A stretch of DNA of 64,000 bases from Sipunculus nudus. Taxonomy: Eukaryota > Annelida > Sipuncula > Golfingiida > Sipunculidae. The position numbers were made by a program, and so were the translations under genes. Shown here one piece after another: positions 43,795 to 54,009 of this stretch. The notes under the pieces are model-generated. The model was not told where the DNA came from. It saw only the letters and a list, made by a program, of their open reading frames with translations, and did no database searches. Every line of letters starts with the position of its first letter. The first letter of the stretch is position 1. The stretch covers positions 1,242,001-1,306,000 of the forward strand of contig JAPPUL010000069.1 of NCBI GenBank assembly GCA_026874595.1, read 5' to 3'.

Positions 43795-44346
43795 CTATAA
43801 ATCCTTGTTATTAATCATTTTGAGTATTTCATTTTTTGTATCGTCGTCTGTTTTTGTCTTTGTTAAAATGTTATTAAGCATATTTTCAACTTTTGACTTA
43901 CTTTGACTTGTAGCAAAAGCAATTTCGTCGCTTATAAGGTTCATAGCATTTCTAAGCAATTTCTTTTCAGAATTGGATATAGAGTTACAATTTTGCCTTG
44001 AGGACAAATTACTAATCACCTCAGCAATGCCAAGAAAAGAGCCTTCTTTAAGTTTGTCAGAGTTGTAAGTATAGCGCTCACGCCAGTTATCAGAGAGGGT
44101 AATATTATTCTGCTCATTTTCAAGTATAGAAACAGCTTTAATAATCTCTTTTTTGTCGGCAATAGTCCTAAGCCTTACTTTATCATTGTCATTACAATCG
44201 CAAGGTAACATAACTTTCATGCTACTATTTAAAAGTTCAAGAACATAATACTTTCGTGTTTGTCCAAGAATAAGTTGTTCTTCAATACCCTTAATTTCAC
44301 CTATCCCGTGAATAGGGTAAACGACCTTAGTTCCGACGCTGTACAT
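43795..44346 (-). CDS. CarD/CdnL-family transcription regulator
   Basis: A 183-residue protein. The N-terminal Tudor-like RNA-polymerase-interaction domain reads VGTKVVYPIHGIGEIKGIEE and continues with YYVLELLNSSMKVMLP. A helical DNA-binding part follows (NWRERYTYNSDKLKEG, LLRNAMNLISDEIAFA). CarD-type proteins bind RNA polymerase beta and stabilise the open promoter complex, often at rRNA promoters. It is in the usual length range and close to the PIN/TRAM gene. Confidence 0.92.
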   Translation of the reverse strand: MYSVGTKVVYPIHGIGEIKGIEEQLILGQTRKYYVLELLNSSMKVMLPCDCNDNDKVRLRTIADKKEIIKAVSILENEQNNITLSDNWRERYTYNSDKLKEGSFLGIAEVISNLSSRQNCNSISNSEKKLLRNAMNLISDEIAFATSQSKSKVENMLNNILTKTKTDDDTKNEILKMINNKDL

Positions 44347-44642
44347 ACGCTTTATCCTTTAATTATTATTTTAAATTGACAAAACAAAATATAGAAAACT
44401 ACCAAATAAATGATACTCACTAAAAAAGAAGAAGATAAAGGTCATGACATACTTTAAATAAGCATGTCATACTTAAAAAATAACGACCATATATCAACTT
44501 AAAAAGAGCGTTCCTTGTAGGTTAGCTTATTTAAAGATTGAAAAATAAGATTATGTATTCTTAAGGAAACGATCTAAGTATTAAATATAATACAATGAAC
44601 ATGTAATTTGAAGTAAGGGTATATATTTTAGGGTTTGTTTTG
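44347..44642. other. AT-rich gap with no gene
   Basis: 296 bases between CarD and the DUF115 gene. A plus-strand TTGACA at 44376-44381 has no matching -10 box, and the pair gtcatgacata and catgtcat near 44441-44470 is too loose to call an operator. I see nothing else. Confidence 0.4.
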
Positions 44643-46469
44643 TTAATTAATGGGAGTGTGAAAAGAGTTTAGCTTATGTAAGAGTTTTTTAAGACTTTTA
44701 ATAATTGCGCTAATGTCGTTTTTCAAGGACGCTATGTTGATGTAGTTTCCAGACTTTATATTTTGTTTAATAATCGAGTTATCTATAATAGCTTTCATAA
44801 AAGGGAACTCATTTTCAAGCTGCAGCTGTGCTTTAATAATAATATCGTTTTTAATATTTTGTGTATTTTGGATATTAAGTAAGTATTTAAATCTTAAAAG
44901 GGTATCAAGCAAATTGTTTAGAGGGGGAGTTATTTTCTTTATCATGATATCTTTATTTTTATGTTTAGTATGTTCTAAAATATTCTTTTTAATAATGGTT
45001 TTATCTTTCTCTTTTAGCAATGTTGAGCTTTCGTTATCCAAAGTGATATTGGTAATGCTTGGGATGTTGCGACCATGTTTAGTTGCGTTATAGATAAGAT
45101 TATTGTCTTTGTTATAGATGCCGGCATAATCAGCAAGCCATTTTAGCAGGTTATCAAGTACGAAATCGGTTTTGACATTGCCAATAGTAAAGGGGTTTCT
45201 TTGTAGGGTGAGTCTATAGAAGAGAGTATTAATAGTATTAAACTTAGATTGCTTGTGAAAGAGGAAATTCTGATATATTGCACTATCTTTAGCATGCGTG
45301 ATATTATTAGAATAAGCAAGGTCCTGCCCGACTAGTATAATGGGAGAGAATCCGAGCAGGCGAGCGATTTCAAGGGCACAAGTTGAAACAGAGGAACCAG
45401 TATTAATAAAAGAAATGCTAAAGTTAAAGTGTTTATAAAGCCAATGAAGGAAAGAGTCTTTGGTATTGTCTTCGTGAGTTGCGAAATAGAAATTGTTATT
45501 ATATGGAAGGTTCCAATTAGGTATTGCAGAATTAGTAGAAAGAGAATATATAATGGAGACATTGCGTAATGCGGGATATTTGGGAGTGGCGGTAAAGTCT
45601 TTTAGGTTATGGATTTGAGAATCTAGTGCTATTATAAAGTCTGGATATATGTTAGCATTTATGAGAGTAGGCAGGGCGGTATCAGTAGTTATTATAAAGA
45701 TGTAGTTTTGGATTTTTTGGATTTGAGAAAGAGAGTTATTAAGCGAAGGCCCAGCAGAAACGATTAAAGTAGCTAAGTTATAAAACTTGTTAAAGATGCT
45801 AGAAATATCTTTGTGAGAGAAGATATTGGAAAAGTTATAAATATTATTTTTAAGCCAAAGCTTTTGGAAATAAGTTTTGGTAAAAAGGTCTTGAACTAAT
45901 TGTTTAGAATAAGAGTTTATGTTATTAATCAGCGGGTCATAAATAAGCTTAAATAAACGGTAATGATTTTCTAAAAAAACTATTTGAATTTTGTTATAAT
46001 ATTTATCTTTATAAAGAGATAAAAGAAAAGAGTTCCAACATTGCGTACCAATAAATAAAACAATTCTTTTGTCGTTTAAAAAGCTAAGGTCAACATGATG
46101 AGCAGCATTAATTAAGATATTGGACTCATGTTCAAAGACGGCGATATTAATATTATCGACAGAAGGCTTTGAAAAAGCTTTTATCTGAGCTAAAGTTTCT
46201 TTGATGTGGTAAGCAAAGCCAAATCCGATAATAACAATTAGGTTATAGTCGGAAGAGATATTAACAAATTTCTTAGCCTCTTTTACAGGGTCATACTTGC
46301 TATGAATATAGATGTGGTTATAAGTGAATGTGGGGAGGGAATTTTTAGCAAAAGAGGTTTTAATAAACTTATTATTATTGGATTTATTATACTTATTGAT
46401 CTGAGCTTGTGAAAATAAAACACCCTTTTCTTTAAGAGTAAAGAAGTTATTCCGTATGAGCTTATGCAT
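44643..46469 (-). CDS. DUF115 (Maf/MptE-like) protein
   Basis: A 608-residue protein. The central region LIVIIGFGFAYHIKETL and LATLIVSAGPSLNNSL are the glycine-rich nucleotide-site motifs of the DUF115 family. FINTGSSVSTCALEIARLLGF and IILVGQDLAYSNN are also characteristic. The C-terminal 150 residues are Lys- and Asn-rich and helical. Members are linked to flagellin glycosylation (motility-associated factors) or to pterin-like chemistry, and the substrate here is unknown. Its presence in a genome without visible flagellar genes in the window is neutral. Confidence 0.82.
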   Translation of the reverse strand: MHKLIRNNFFTLKEKGVLFSQAQINKYNKSNNNKFIKTSFAKNSLPTFTYNHIYIHSKYDPVKEAKKFVNISSDYNLIVIIGFGFAYHIKETLAQIKAFSKPSVDNINIAVFEHESNILINAAHHVDLSFLNDKRIVLFIGTQCWNSFLLSLYKDKYYNKIQIVFLENHYRLFKLIYDPLINNINSYSKQLVQDLFTKTYFQKLWLKNNIYNFSNIFSHKDISSIFNKFYNLATLIVSAGPSLNNSLSQIQKIQNYIFIITTDTALPTLINANIYPDFIIALDSQIHNLKDFTATPKYPALRNVSIIYSLSTNSAIPNWNLPYNNNFYFATHEDNTKDSFLHWLYKHFNFSISFINTGSSVSTCALEIARLLGFSPIILVGQDLAYSNNITHAKDSAIYQNFLFHKQSKFNTINTLFYRLTLQRNPFTIGNVKTDFVLDNLLKWLADYAGIYNKDNNLIYNATKHGRNIPSITNITLDNESSTLLKEKDKTIIKKNILEHTKHKNKDIMIKKITPPLNNLLDTLLRFKYLLNIQNTQNIKNDIIIKAQLQLENEFPFMKAIIDNSIIKQNIKSGNYINIASLKNDISAIIKSLKKLLHKLNSFHTPIN

Positions 46470-46621
46470 AACTAGGCAATAAATTTAATATGTAAACAAT
46501 AAATGATTAAAATATAATATTCTTATATATACCTTATATACTATAAAAAGGCTTAAAAGATAACAAAACATATAGAAAAAAAGCTATAGAAATTTATAAT
46601 AAATAAAAAGAGAGAAAACAT

Positions 46622-48271
46622 ATGGCAGAACAAGGCGGAGTAAAGGAAGGAGTAAAGGAAGGAGTAAAAGGCGGGGTAAAAGGCGGGGTAAAAAGAATAA
46701 GGTCGGAAAAAAGGTTTATAGGCAAGGGAGGAGAAGGGGAGAATGTGATAGAAGTAATGGATACGACCTTACGAGATGGAGAACAAATGATGGGGGTGGC
46801 GTATAGCATATCAGAAAAGCGAGCAATAGGGAGGATGTTGTTAGAAGAGCTACAAGTAGATAGGCTTGAGATATGCAGTGCACGAGTATCAGATGGGGAA
46901 CGAGAGGCAGCTTGCAGGATATTGGAATGGGCAAAAGGCGAGGGTGGCGAGGGGATGGTAGAAAAGGTTGAGATATTGGGTTTTGTAGATTACACTAAAT
47001 CAGTAGATTGGATACTGTCGGTAGGCGGAGCTACGATAAACCTGTTAATGAAAGGTTCGCTAAAGCATGTAGAGCAACAGATAAAAAAGAGTGCAAAAGA
47101 GCACGTAGCAGACGTAAAGCGGACGGTATCGTATGCAAAAGACAAAGGTCTTTGCGTAAATATCTATCTAGAAGACTGGTCAAGCGGGATGAGAAACTCA
47201 AGAGACTATGTGCACTATGTTTTAGACAATTTAGGAGATATAGGGATAAGTCGTTTCATGCTCCCGGACACATTAGGAATATTGTACCCAACAGAGACAA
47301 AAGAGATGATAAAAGGACTGGTTAATCGCTACGAAGGAAGACATTTTGATTTTCATGGACACAATGACTATGGTCTTGGGACAGCAAACACATTATCAGC
47401 AATAGAAGGAGGGGTAAAAGGAGTACATTTGACAGTGAACGGGATGGGAGAGCGAGCAGGGAATGCTCCTTTAGACGAGGTAGTGGTATCAATAAAAGAT
47501 TTCAGGACAAATAATCTTAACGTACGAACAAATATAAACGAGCTTGCGCTTTCAAAAGTAAGCCGAGAGGTGGAGATATATTCGGGGCAGCGGCTTGCAT
47601 CAAACAAACCGATTATAGGAGATAACGTATATACGCAAACAGCGGGATTGCATGCAGATGGAGACTTAAAAGGGAATTTATATGTAAGCAATCTGTTACC
47701 GGAGCGGTTTGGGAGAAGGCGTAAGTATGCCTTAGGGAAGTTGTCGGGGATGGCAAGTCTTGAAAGTAATTTAAAGGAATTAAATATAAGTCTTAGTGAA
47801 GATGAGAAAGAGAAGGTGTTGAAGAAGGTGGTAGAACTTGGGGATAAAAAAGAGCTTATAACAGCAGACGAGTTACCGTATATAATAGGAGACGTACTAG
47901 ATACAAAGATAGAGCGAATATTTAAGATAAACTCGGCAGTGGTGGTAACAAGTACAAATCTAAGGCCGATGGCAACAGTAAGTGTTGAATATAAGGGCAA
48001 GATTATGCAAGAGACGTCGTCGGGTGATGGAGGATATGATGCATTTATGAAAGCAATGAAGACGTTGGCAAAGGCATTTGATATAAAGCTGGCACAATTA
48101 AAAGATTATGCAGTAGTGATACCGCCGGGAGGGAATACCGATGCGTTGGTACAAACGACTATAACGTGGGAACAAGAAGGGAAAAGTTTCAAGACAAAAG
48201 GAGTAGATTCGGATCAGATGTTATCGTCTATTGAGGCAACAGAAAAAATGATAAATATAGTACTAAGCTAA
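46622..48271 (+). CDS. Isopropylmalate/citramalate synthase family enzyme
   Basis: A 549-residue protein. The catalytic barrel starts with IEVMDTTLRDGEQMMGV and contains the metal ligands in FDFHGHNDYGLGTAN and GMGERAGNAPLDEV. The C-terminal 130 residues (VVTSTNLRPMATVSVEYKG, YAVVIPPGGNTDALVQT) form a regulatory domain of the LeuA type. It condenses acetyl-CoA with a 2-oxo acid. Leucine, citramalate or homocitrate specificity cannot be decided by eye. The first 25 residues are a repeat-encoded, Gly/Val/Lys-rich extension unlike the family. The ribosome site AGAGAG is weak. Confidence 0.82.
   Translation: MAEQGGVKEGVKEGVKGGVKGGVKRIRSEKRFIGKGGEGENVIEVMDTTLRDGEQMMGVAYSISEKRAIGRMLLEELQVDRLEICSARVSDGEREAACRILEWAKGEGGEGMVEKVEILGFVDYTKSVDWILSVGGATINLLMKGSLKHVEQQIKKSAKEHVADVKRTVSYAKDKGLCVNIYLEDWSSGMRNSRDYVHYVLDNLGDIGISRFMLPDTLGILYPTETKEMIKGLVNRYEGRHFDFHGHNDYGLGTANTLSAIEGGVKGVHLTVNGMGERAGNAPLDEVVVSIKDFRTNNLNVRTNINELALSKVSREVEIYSGQRLASNKPIIGDNVYTQTAGLHADGDLKGNLYVSNLLPERFGRRRKYALGKLSGMASLESNLKELNISLSEDEKEKVLKKVVELGDKKELITADELPYIIGDVLDTKIERIFKINSAVVVTSTNLRPMATVSVEYKGKIMQETSSGDGGYDAFMKAMKTLAKAFDIKLAQLKDYAVVIPPGGNTDALVQTTITWEQEGKSFKTKGVDSDQMLSSIEATEKMINIVLS
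46637..46693 (+). repeat. Four-codon tandem repeat inside a coding start
   Basis: 12-base units encode GVKE, GVKE, GVKG, GVKG and GVK in a row (46637-46693). The first two units are identical and the next two differ slightly. A change in copy number would keep the reading frame. Confidence 0.85.
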
Positions 48272-48570
48272 AAAATAAATATATATAAATATGGTATAAG
48301 TTTGTAAATTGGTAGAGTATGGAACTATATAATAATTTAATTGAGGTTAGAATTTGTTTAAACAAAATACGCTTTAAAGATTAAAAAGGAGTTGTTCGTA
48401 AATAGATATGTTACACAATCAAAATATGGAGGCTCTAAATAAGTATGTAGATATCTTGACTTTTGAGTTAAAGGCCTTATAATAAGTAAGATAAAAATAT
48501 TAGAATGCAATAAATAGAATGATTATAAAAACAAAAGAAAATAAAAAAAAAGAAATAGGGGGCAAATAGA
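48272..48570. other. Gap with a 24-codon frame only
   Basis: 299 bases without a clear gene. ATG 48408 opens a 24-codon frame to TAA 48480-48482, with AAGGAG at 48386-48391, which is 16 bases away and so too far for a normal ribosome site. No promoter or terminator is evident. Confidence 0.35.
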
Positions 48571-49881
48571 ATGTGGGCAAATAGAAAGGAAAGCAGGTAT
48601 AGCAAGCTTATGGTGAGTATGTTGTTTGTTGTTATGGTGTTTGTTTTTGGTCGTACAGCTGGGTATGGAGAAGATAGCAAGGCAGCCTTGTTGCTTAGGG
48701 CAGAGAACGGAGATGTATATAAGGGTAGTGACGATAAATATTACATATCGAATGACCTTGGAATATATGTAGAAGCGATAGATAGGAATGGTGATGAGCC
48801 TGGGGTAGGGGTAGGGCAGATAGAAGTAAAGGTAGATGATGGCGAATTCATAAAATACTATAGAAATATAACAGACAGGATATTTTTCGGTGGTTCAGGC
48901 GAGCATACAATGGTCTATAGGGTAACAGATCGTCTTGGTAATATGACAGGGGATGAAAAGCTAACTATAGTAATAGACAGCGACAATCCCAAGGTAACTT
49001 TAGAATATAAAGTAACAGACGCAAATAAAAAGTCATTCCAAAAGAATAACTTTATATACCTGCCTAAAGAAAACAGCATAAAAGTTAATGCAGAAGACGG
49101 GGTATCAGGAATAAAAAGGCTTTTGGTATCTCGAGACACAAGGGAATATGAAGAGATGTCAAGTGGCAGTGAATTTAGTTTGCAGGAGGAAGGGGTTAAT
49201 ATAATAAAGGTAAAGGCTCAAGATAACGTAATGAATGAGTCTCCGTTATTGATTTACACATTTTATATAGATGATATAAAGCCAAGCATAGGGATAAAGA
49301 CAAAATACGCGTTAATAGATGAACTGCCTGCAGGGGGGCGAGGTTATAATGGGGGAGGAGGTACTTCTTCTAATGCGGCAAGAGATGGCGGGGAAAGGGA
49401 AGGCGCTAAATCTTTTGATGCTACTGAGTCGGGAGAAATGTCTAATGGAGTAGATGATAGCTTAAAAGACGTGAAGACGGAGAAAGACAATAGGGGGAAG
49501 AAGGCAGAAGGTAGCGATGGTGTAAAGAGGGCCTTACCGGTAGAAGAGGTGAGCGTAATAGGTTCTGGATTATTACCTGGGAGCAGTGAATCGGATGAAG
49601 GTAAGGTAAGGATGGTAAGAAAGTATACGAATAAGAATAATGTGTTAAATTTTGTAGTAACTGATGGCGAGAGTGGTCTTTCAAAGGTAGAATGGCGTAT
49701 GAATGGCGGGGAGTGGAAGCCGTATAACAATGATGCTATATCGCTTGAGAAGACAGGGCAAAATACAATAGAAGTAAGAGCCTATGACGAAGTGGGGAAT
49801 TATAATATGAAGTCAATAACAGTGATCTTAGATGATCTTGCACCGGAAATGCGTTTAAGAGTAATAAAAGACAAAGAATAG
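48571..49881 (+). CDS. Secreted protein with OmpL47-like Ig-type domains
   Basis: A 436-residue protein with ATAGGGGG before the ATG and a signal peptide (about 12-32). It contains three repeating beta-sandwich-like units marked by DDGEFIKY and HTMVYRVTDRLGNMTGDEKL, then VKAQDNVMNESPLL, then MNGGEWKPYNND and IEVRAYDEVGNYNMKS. The pattern in which a basic YR/VRA segment is followed by D-x-xGN resembles the OmpL47-type domain of leptospiral surface proteins. A low-complexity Ser/Gly/Lys insert (about 250-350) separates unit 2 from unit 3. A surface or periplasmic role is inferred. Confidence 0.72.
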   Translation: MWANRKESRYSKLMVSMLFVVMVFVFGRTAGYGEDSKAALLLRAENGDVYKGSDDKYYISNDLGIYVEAIDRNGDEPGVGVGQIEVKVDDGEFIKYYRNITDRIFFGGSGEHTMVYRVTDRLGNMTGDEKLTIVIDSDNPKVTLEYKVTDANKKSFQKNNFIYLPKENSIKVNAEDGVSGIKRLLVSRDTREYEEMSSGSEFSLQEEGVNIIKVKAQDNVMNESPLLIYTFYIDDIKPSIGIKTKYALIDELPAGGRGYNGGGGTSSNAARDGGEREGAKSFDATESGEMSNGVDDSLKDVKTEKDNRGKKAEGSDGVKRALPVEEVSVIGSGLLPGSSESDEGKVRMVRKYTNKNNVLNFVVTDGESGLSKVEWRMNGGEWKPYNNDAISLEKTGQNTIEVRAYDEVGNYNMKSITVILDDLAPEMRLRVIKDKE

Positions 49882-50341
49882 GAGAGAAGGAATAGGTTTA
49901 ACTTTTGGAGGGTGGTAGATTTAAGGGTGATGGATTTAAGGGTAGGATATAAATTAAAATTGTTGGTATAGGTATTAGGTGTTATGAGGATGTGTCGGGT
50001 CTGAGATAGATATAAAGAGAACGTTTTAAAGTTGTGCTATTAGGATGTTGCGAGTTTGCGGGGTCTTTTTAGGACAGAGTAATTTAGATGCTTATGTATG
50101 ATGTAATTAAATATGAGGCGCTTAATCGTATTAAAAAGTAAGCATATTAAAGTGGATAAGGGATAAGGGAGAATAAGGGATAGGAATAGTAAAGAAGGAA
50201 GGGAAGGAAGGAGGTTGAGAAGGGGTTGGGAAGGAGGTTGAGAAGGGGGCTGGGAAGAGATACTAGGGATATTAAGAAGGGATAATAAGAGTAAAAAAAC
50301 AGAAGAGTTAAAAATGGAAACTTAAATGAGGGATAGATAAA
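49882..50341. other. Purine-rich gap before clpC
   Basis: 460 bases with no gene. At about 49920-49945 tttaagggt occurs twice close together. At about 50205-50255 the unit gaaggaggttgagaagggg occurs twice, inside a longer purine-only zone starting near 50150. No clear promoter. The minus-strand frames here are polypyrimidine shadows. Confidence 0.45.
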
Positions 50342-52867
50342 ATGTTTGAAGATTTGACGCCAAGGGCGAATAAGATAATACACATACTGGCCCAAGAAGA
50401 AGCAAAGAGATTAAATCATGATCAACTTAGGCCTGAACATATATTGCTAGGATTGATACGAGATGGGGATGGGATAGCAGTAAAAGCTCTCATCAATTTG
50501 GGGATAGATTTAGGACAACTTAGGAGTGATGTAGAGATAGCAATAAAGAAGAGCAGCGGAACATTGTTATTGGGAGAAGTGCCGCCTTCTCCTCGTATAG
50601 AGAAGATATTGAAACTTAGTTCTTTGGAGGCAAGGAATCTAGGTCATACATATATAGGGACAGAGCATTTGTTGTTAGGCATATTGCGAGAAGAGAGTGG
50701 GACAGCGGCTTTAATACTTGAAAGCAAAGATATAAACATAGACAAGGTGCGCAATGAGATATTGCGTCTTTTGGGTCATACAGGTGTATCTAAGTCGAAA
50801 GCGAAGATAAATGTAAAGACGCCGACATTGGATGAATTTGGACGTGATTTAACATTGCTAGCGCAAGAGAAGAAGCTTGATCCTGTGATAGGTCGAGAAG
50901 AAGAGATAGAGCGAGTGATACAGATATTAAGCCGGCGCAAAAAGAACAATCCGGTATTGATAGGGGAGCCTGGGGTAGGGAAGACTGCAATAGTTGAAGG
51001 GCTTGCTCAAAATATAATATATGGGAATATACCTGAGCTATTAGTAAAGAAGCGGTTATTAACCTTAGATTTAGCATCGATAGTGGCAGGAACAAAGTAT
51101 AGGGGAGAGTTTGAAGAGCGTCTGAAAAACATAATGAAGGAAATTAAGAAAGCAGATAACGTGATATTGTTTATAGATGAGCTGCATACTATAATCGGAG
51201 CAGGAGGAGCAGAAGGGGCAATAGATGCAGCAAACATGTTAAAACCCTCGCTTGCCCGAGGGGAATTGCAATGCATAGGAGCAACGACCTTAAACGAGTA
51301 TAAGAAATATATAGAGCGAGACACAGCTTTAGAAAGGCGTTTTCAGCCTGTGGCAGTAAAGGAGCCTGGAGTAGAGGAGACGATATCGATATTAAATGGT
51401 CTTAAGAAAACGTACGAGGAGCACCACAAAGTGTTCTATACAGAAGAGAGTGTGGTAGCGGCAGCAAATCTATCACATAGATATATAAGCGATAGATATT
51501 TGCCTGACAAGGCGGTAGACTTAATAGACGAGGCAGGTGCAAAGGCGAGATTAAAGAATACCACGCGTCCGGAGAAGTTTGCACAGCTATCTAAGGATAT
51601 AGATAAGCTTGCAGAGGCAAAGGATTCTTGTGTAAAGTCTCAGGATTATGAGAAGGCAGCAGAGATGCGAGATAAGGTTAATGAGCTTAAGAAGAAACTA
51701 AAGGTGATGACGGAGAAATGGAAAGAAGAGGTTAGCGTAGATGTTACAAAGATAAGCGCAGAGGATATAGGCGAGATAATCTCGTTTACAACGGGGATAC
51801 CACTTAGTAGGATTAAGGAAGGGGAGTCTAAAAAGCTTCTTAAGATGGAAGAGGAGTTGCACAAGCGAGTTATAGGTCAAGAGGAGGCGGTAGGAGCGTT
51901 ATCAAGGTCGATAAGGCGCAGTCGGATAGGTTTAAAATCAAGCAAGCGTCCGACAGGGTCCTTTGTGTTTCTTGGTCCGACAGGGGTGGGTAAGACAGAA
52001 CTTGCGAAGGCGTTATCGGAGTTTTTGTTTGGCGATAAAGATGCACTTATAAGGATAGACATGAGCGAGTTTATGGAACGCCATGCAGTATCCCGTTTAG
52101 TAGGAGCGCCACCTGGGTATGTTGGTTATGATGAGGGGGGTGATTTGACGGAGAAAGTGCGAAGGCGGCCATATAGCGTATTGTTATTAGATGAGATAGA
52201 GAAAGCGCATGCGGATGTATTTAATATATTGTTACAGATATTAGAAGAGGGGCAGTTGTCAGATAATTTAGGACATGTAGTAGATTTTGCAAATACGGTA
52301 GTAATAATGACAAGTAATGTGGGAGCCCGAGAGATATCGAAGGACAGATATTTAGGGTTTTCCAATAGTGTAGAGGAAGGAGAAGAACAGGGTTTTGAGA
52401 AGTTAAAAAGCCGAGCAACAAATGAGTTACGGAAAGTGTTCAATCCAGAATTCTTGAATCGAGTAGATGACATAATAGTATTCCACTCGCTGCAAAAGGG
52501 TCATATAAGAAAGATAGTAGACGTTATGCTTGAGGAGGTATATGGTCTTTTAAAAACAAAGGATGTAAAGCTATATGTAGAGGAAGAAGTAAAAGACTAT
52601 TTAGCAGAACACGGGTATGATAAAAAATACGGTGCAAGGCCATTAAGGCGTACCATACAGAGATTGCTTGAGGATGAGTTATCAAATAAGCTGCTTGAAG
52701 AAGTATTCAAGGAAGGAGATAGCATACGAGTATATATAGCAAAAGACGAGACAGGCGAGAAGAAGTTAGAATTCATATTAGACAGCAGGGGGGATGGAGA
52801 CGCATCTGGTGATGGCGAAGAGAATAAAGGAGGCGATTCAAATAAGGAGGAAGTGGTGTTGGCTTAG
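50342..52867 (+). CDS. clpC: ATP-dependent Clp protease ATPase ClpC
   Basis: An 841-residue HSP100 unfoldase. Two Clp N-terminal repeats (about 1-150) are followed by AAA module 1 with Walker A GEPGVGKT at about residue 209. A middle region carries a UVR motif ([21 protein letters not shown], about 430-450), which marks ClpC rather than ClpA or ClpB. AAA module 2 has [13 protein letters not shown] at about 545, and a C-terminal D2 small domain follows. The IGF-type ClpP loop was not checked by eye. The C-terminus ends in a Gly/Asp-rich tail. It likely supplies ClpP with substrates. Confidence 0.95.
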   Translation: MFEDLTPRANKIIHILAQEEAKRLNHDQLRPEHILLGLIRDGDGIAVKALINLGIDLGQLRSDVEIAIKKSSGTLLLGEVPPSPRIEKILKLSSLEARNLGHTYIGTEHLLLGILREESGTAALILESKDINIDKVRNEILRLLGHTGVSKSKAKINVKTPTLDEFGRDLTLLAQEKKLDPVIGREEEIERVIQILSRRKKNNPVLIGEPGVGKTAIVEGLAQNIIYGNIPELLVKKRLLTLDLASIVAGTKYRGEFEERLKNIMKEIKKADNVILFIDELHTIIGAGGAEGAIDAANMLKPSLARGELQCIGATTLNEYKKYIERDTALERRFQPVAVKEPGVEETISILNGLKKTYEEHHKVFYTEESVVAAANLSHRYISDRYLPDKAVDLIDEAGAKARLKNTTRPEKFAQLSKDIDKLAEAKDSCVKSQDYEKAAEMRDKVNELKKKLKVMTEKWKEEVSVDVTKISAEDIGEIISFTTGIPLSRIKEGESKKLLKMEEELHKRVIGQEEAVGALSRSIRRSRIGLKSSKRPTGSFVFLGPTGVGKTELAKALSEFLFGDKDALIRIDMSEFMERHAVSRLVGAPPGYVGYDEGGDLTEKVRRRPYSVLLLDEIEKAHADVFNILLQILEEGQLSDNLGHVVDFANTVVIMTSNVGAREISKDRYLGFSNSVEEGEEQGFEKLKSRATNELRKVFNPEFLNRVDDIIVFHSLQKGHIRKIVDVMLEEVYGLLKTKDVKLYVEEEVKDYLAEHGYDKKYGARPLRRTIQRLLEDELSNKLLEEVFKEGDSIRVYIAKDETGEKKLEFILDSRGDGDASGDGEENKGGDSNKEEVVLA

Positions 52868-52893
52868 GTGGGGAGGTTTGATATAGAAAGGCG

Positions 52894-53550
52894 ATGTACG
52901 ATATAGTAGAAGGAGTAAATGTAATAATATTGATAATAGGTTTGTTGTCGATATTATCTTTAGGACTTTTTCTAGATAGGTTTTTAAGTATACGGCGTCT
53001 TGAACGAGAGAATCGAGCGTTTTTTAAAGGGCTTGTCAGGCACAAGATGGGGTTAGGGGATATGGAGTTAGGGGATATAATGGATGAAGGGATTAATCGA
53101 GAAGGAGCTGTTGTAGAAGGTAATAAGGTATTGGGGATTGAAGTACTTGAGGGTTTGTTGGGATTGGAAGAGGATTCACAAAAAGGTGATAGGAGGAGAT
53201 TAGAATATATAGAAGAAAGTATAGGTATTAAGATGTTGGAGGTAGAGGGGCGGGTATCATATATAGGAACGATAGCAAGTATAGCGCCGTTATTAGGTTT
53301 ACTTGGGACAGTATTAGGAATGATAGATTCGCTTCAAGTGATGGAATATGAGATACGAGCTGGAAGAGGAGAGTATACGGAAGGGCTATTGAATGGGATA
53401 TGGACGGCGTTATCTACGACAGCGGCAGGATTAATAGTAGCGATACCATCTCTTGCGGCCTATAATTATTTAATGGATAAGCTAAATAAGTTTGGAGTAT
53501 ATGTAAAACTTGAAATAATAAAGGTGATTGATAGGGTTAAGCTAGTCTAA
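52894..53550 (+). CDS. ExbB/TolQ/MotA-family proton channel
   Basis: A 218-residue membrane protein with an N-terminal helix (about 6-28) and two C-terminal helices in the conserved YIGTIASIAPLLGLLGTVLGMI and IWTALSTTAAGLIVAIPSLA segments. These are the family signatures of proton-driven motors (TolQ, ExbB, MotA). It starts 26 bases after clpC. An ExbD/TolR partner would be expected next but is not visible. A small basic protein follows instead. Confidence 0.88.
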   Translation: MYDIVEGVNVIILIIGLLSILSLGLFLDRFLSIRRLERENRAFFKGLVRHKMGLGDMELGDIMDEGINREGAVVEGNKVLGIEVLEGLLGLEEDSQKGDRRRLEYIEESIGIKMLEVEGRVSYIGTIASIAPLLGLLGTVLGMIDSLQVMEYEIRAGRGEYTEGLLNGIWTALSTTAAGLIVAIPSLAAYNYLMDKLNKFGVYVKLEIIKVIDRVKLV

Positions 53551-53562
53551 AGCTTTAATATA

Positions 53563-53588
53563 AATTAATAAAAGCTAATTTATTAATT
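53563..53588 (+). terminator. 10-bp AT inverted repeat after the ExbB-like gene
   Basis: aattaataaa (53563-53572) and tttattaatt (53579-53588) are exact reverse complements around a six-base loop. The stem is weak (AT only) and has no T run after it. Confidence 0.35.
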
Positions 53589-53723
53589 GAAAAGATATTA
53601 TATTTATATAGAATTTATTATAGAAGAGGGAAGGTAGTGGATGAGGGATGAGTCGAAGTTTGGCAGTGAGGATAAGGTGAGGAGGCTAAGAGGTAGATAA
53701 GGAATAATAAAAGGCGGGGCTTT

Positions 53724-53954
53724 ATGATATCCGGTGGAGATATAGTAGAACCAACAGATAATTTGTATAAAGAGGGGAATATAATAAATAAGCATACCTA
53801 TAAGAGGAAACGAAAGAGAAGGAAGGACGAGGGATTTAGTAGAGGGAAGGGGGAGCTAAAAGATGGAGGAAAGAGTGTACTAAAGGATAAAGCTGTGGAC
53901 GGATTGGATGGAGATGATGACTTAGTTGGAAAGATAGTAGATGTTGAAGTATAG
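53724..53954 (+). CDS. Small basic protein of unknown function
   Basis: A 76-residue protein with AAGGCGGGG about eight bases before ATG. The N-terminal third is neutral to acidic, and the middle is strongly basic (KHTYKRKRKRRKDEG). The C-terminus is acidic. There is no membrane helix, so it is not an ExbD. Its reality rests on the ribosome site and even spacing between neighbours. The 170 bases before it hold only the small inverted repeat and a 19-codon frame at 53641. Confidence 0.45.
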   Translation: MISGGDIVEPTDNLYKEGNIINKHTYKRKRKRRKDEGFSRGKGELKDGGKSVLKDKAVDGLDGDDDLVGKIVDVEV

Positions 53955-54009
53955 GCAAAAGCGATTAAGATAGACTTTGTTTCAGTTAAAGTATGTTAAG
54001 GGAGTATTA

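Noticed and set aside
46637-46693. Considered as a CRISPR-like array
   Set aside because: Units are 12 bases with no spacers and lie in a coding frame. No CRISPR array was seen anywhere in the window.
49344-49730. Minus-strand frame of 128 codons
   Set aside because: It is antisense to the low-complexity insert of the Ig-like protein.
50147-50395. Minus-strand frame rich in Leu, Pro, Phe and Ser
   Set aside because: It is the complement of the purine tract before clpC, with no ribosome site and low-complexity composition.
53641-53697. 19-codon frame with a weak ribosome site
   Set aside because: It is too short and without support from composition or context.
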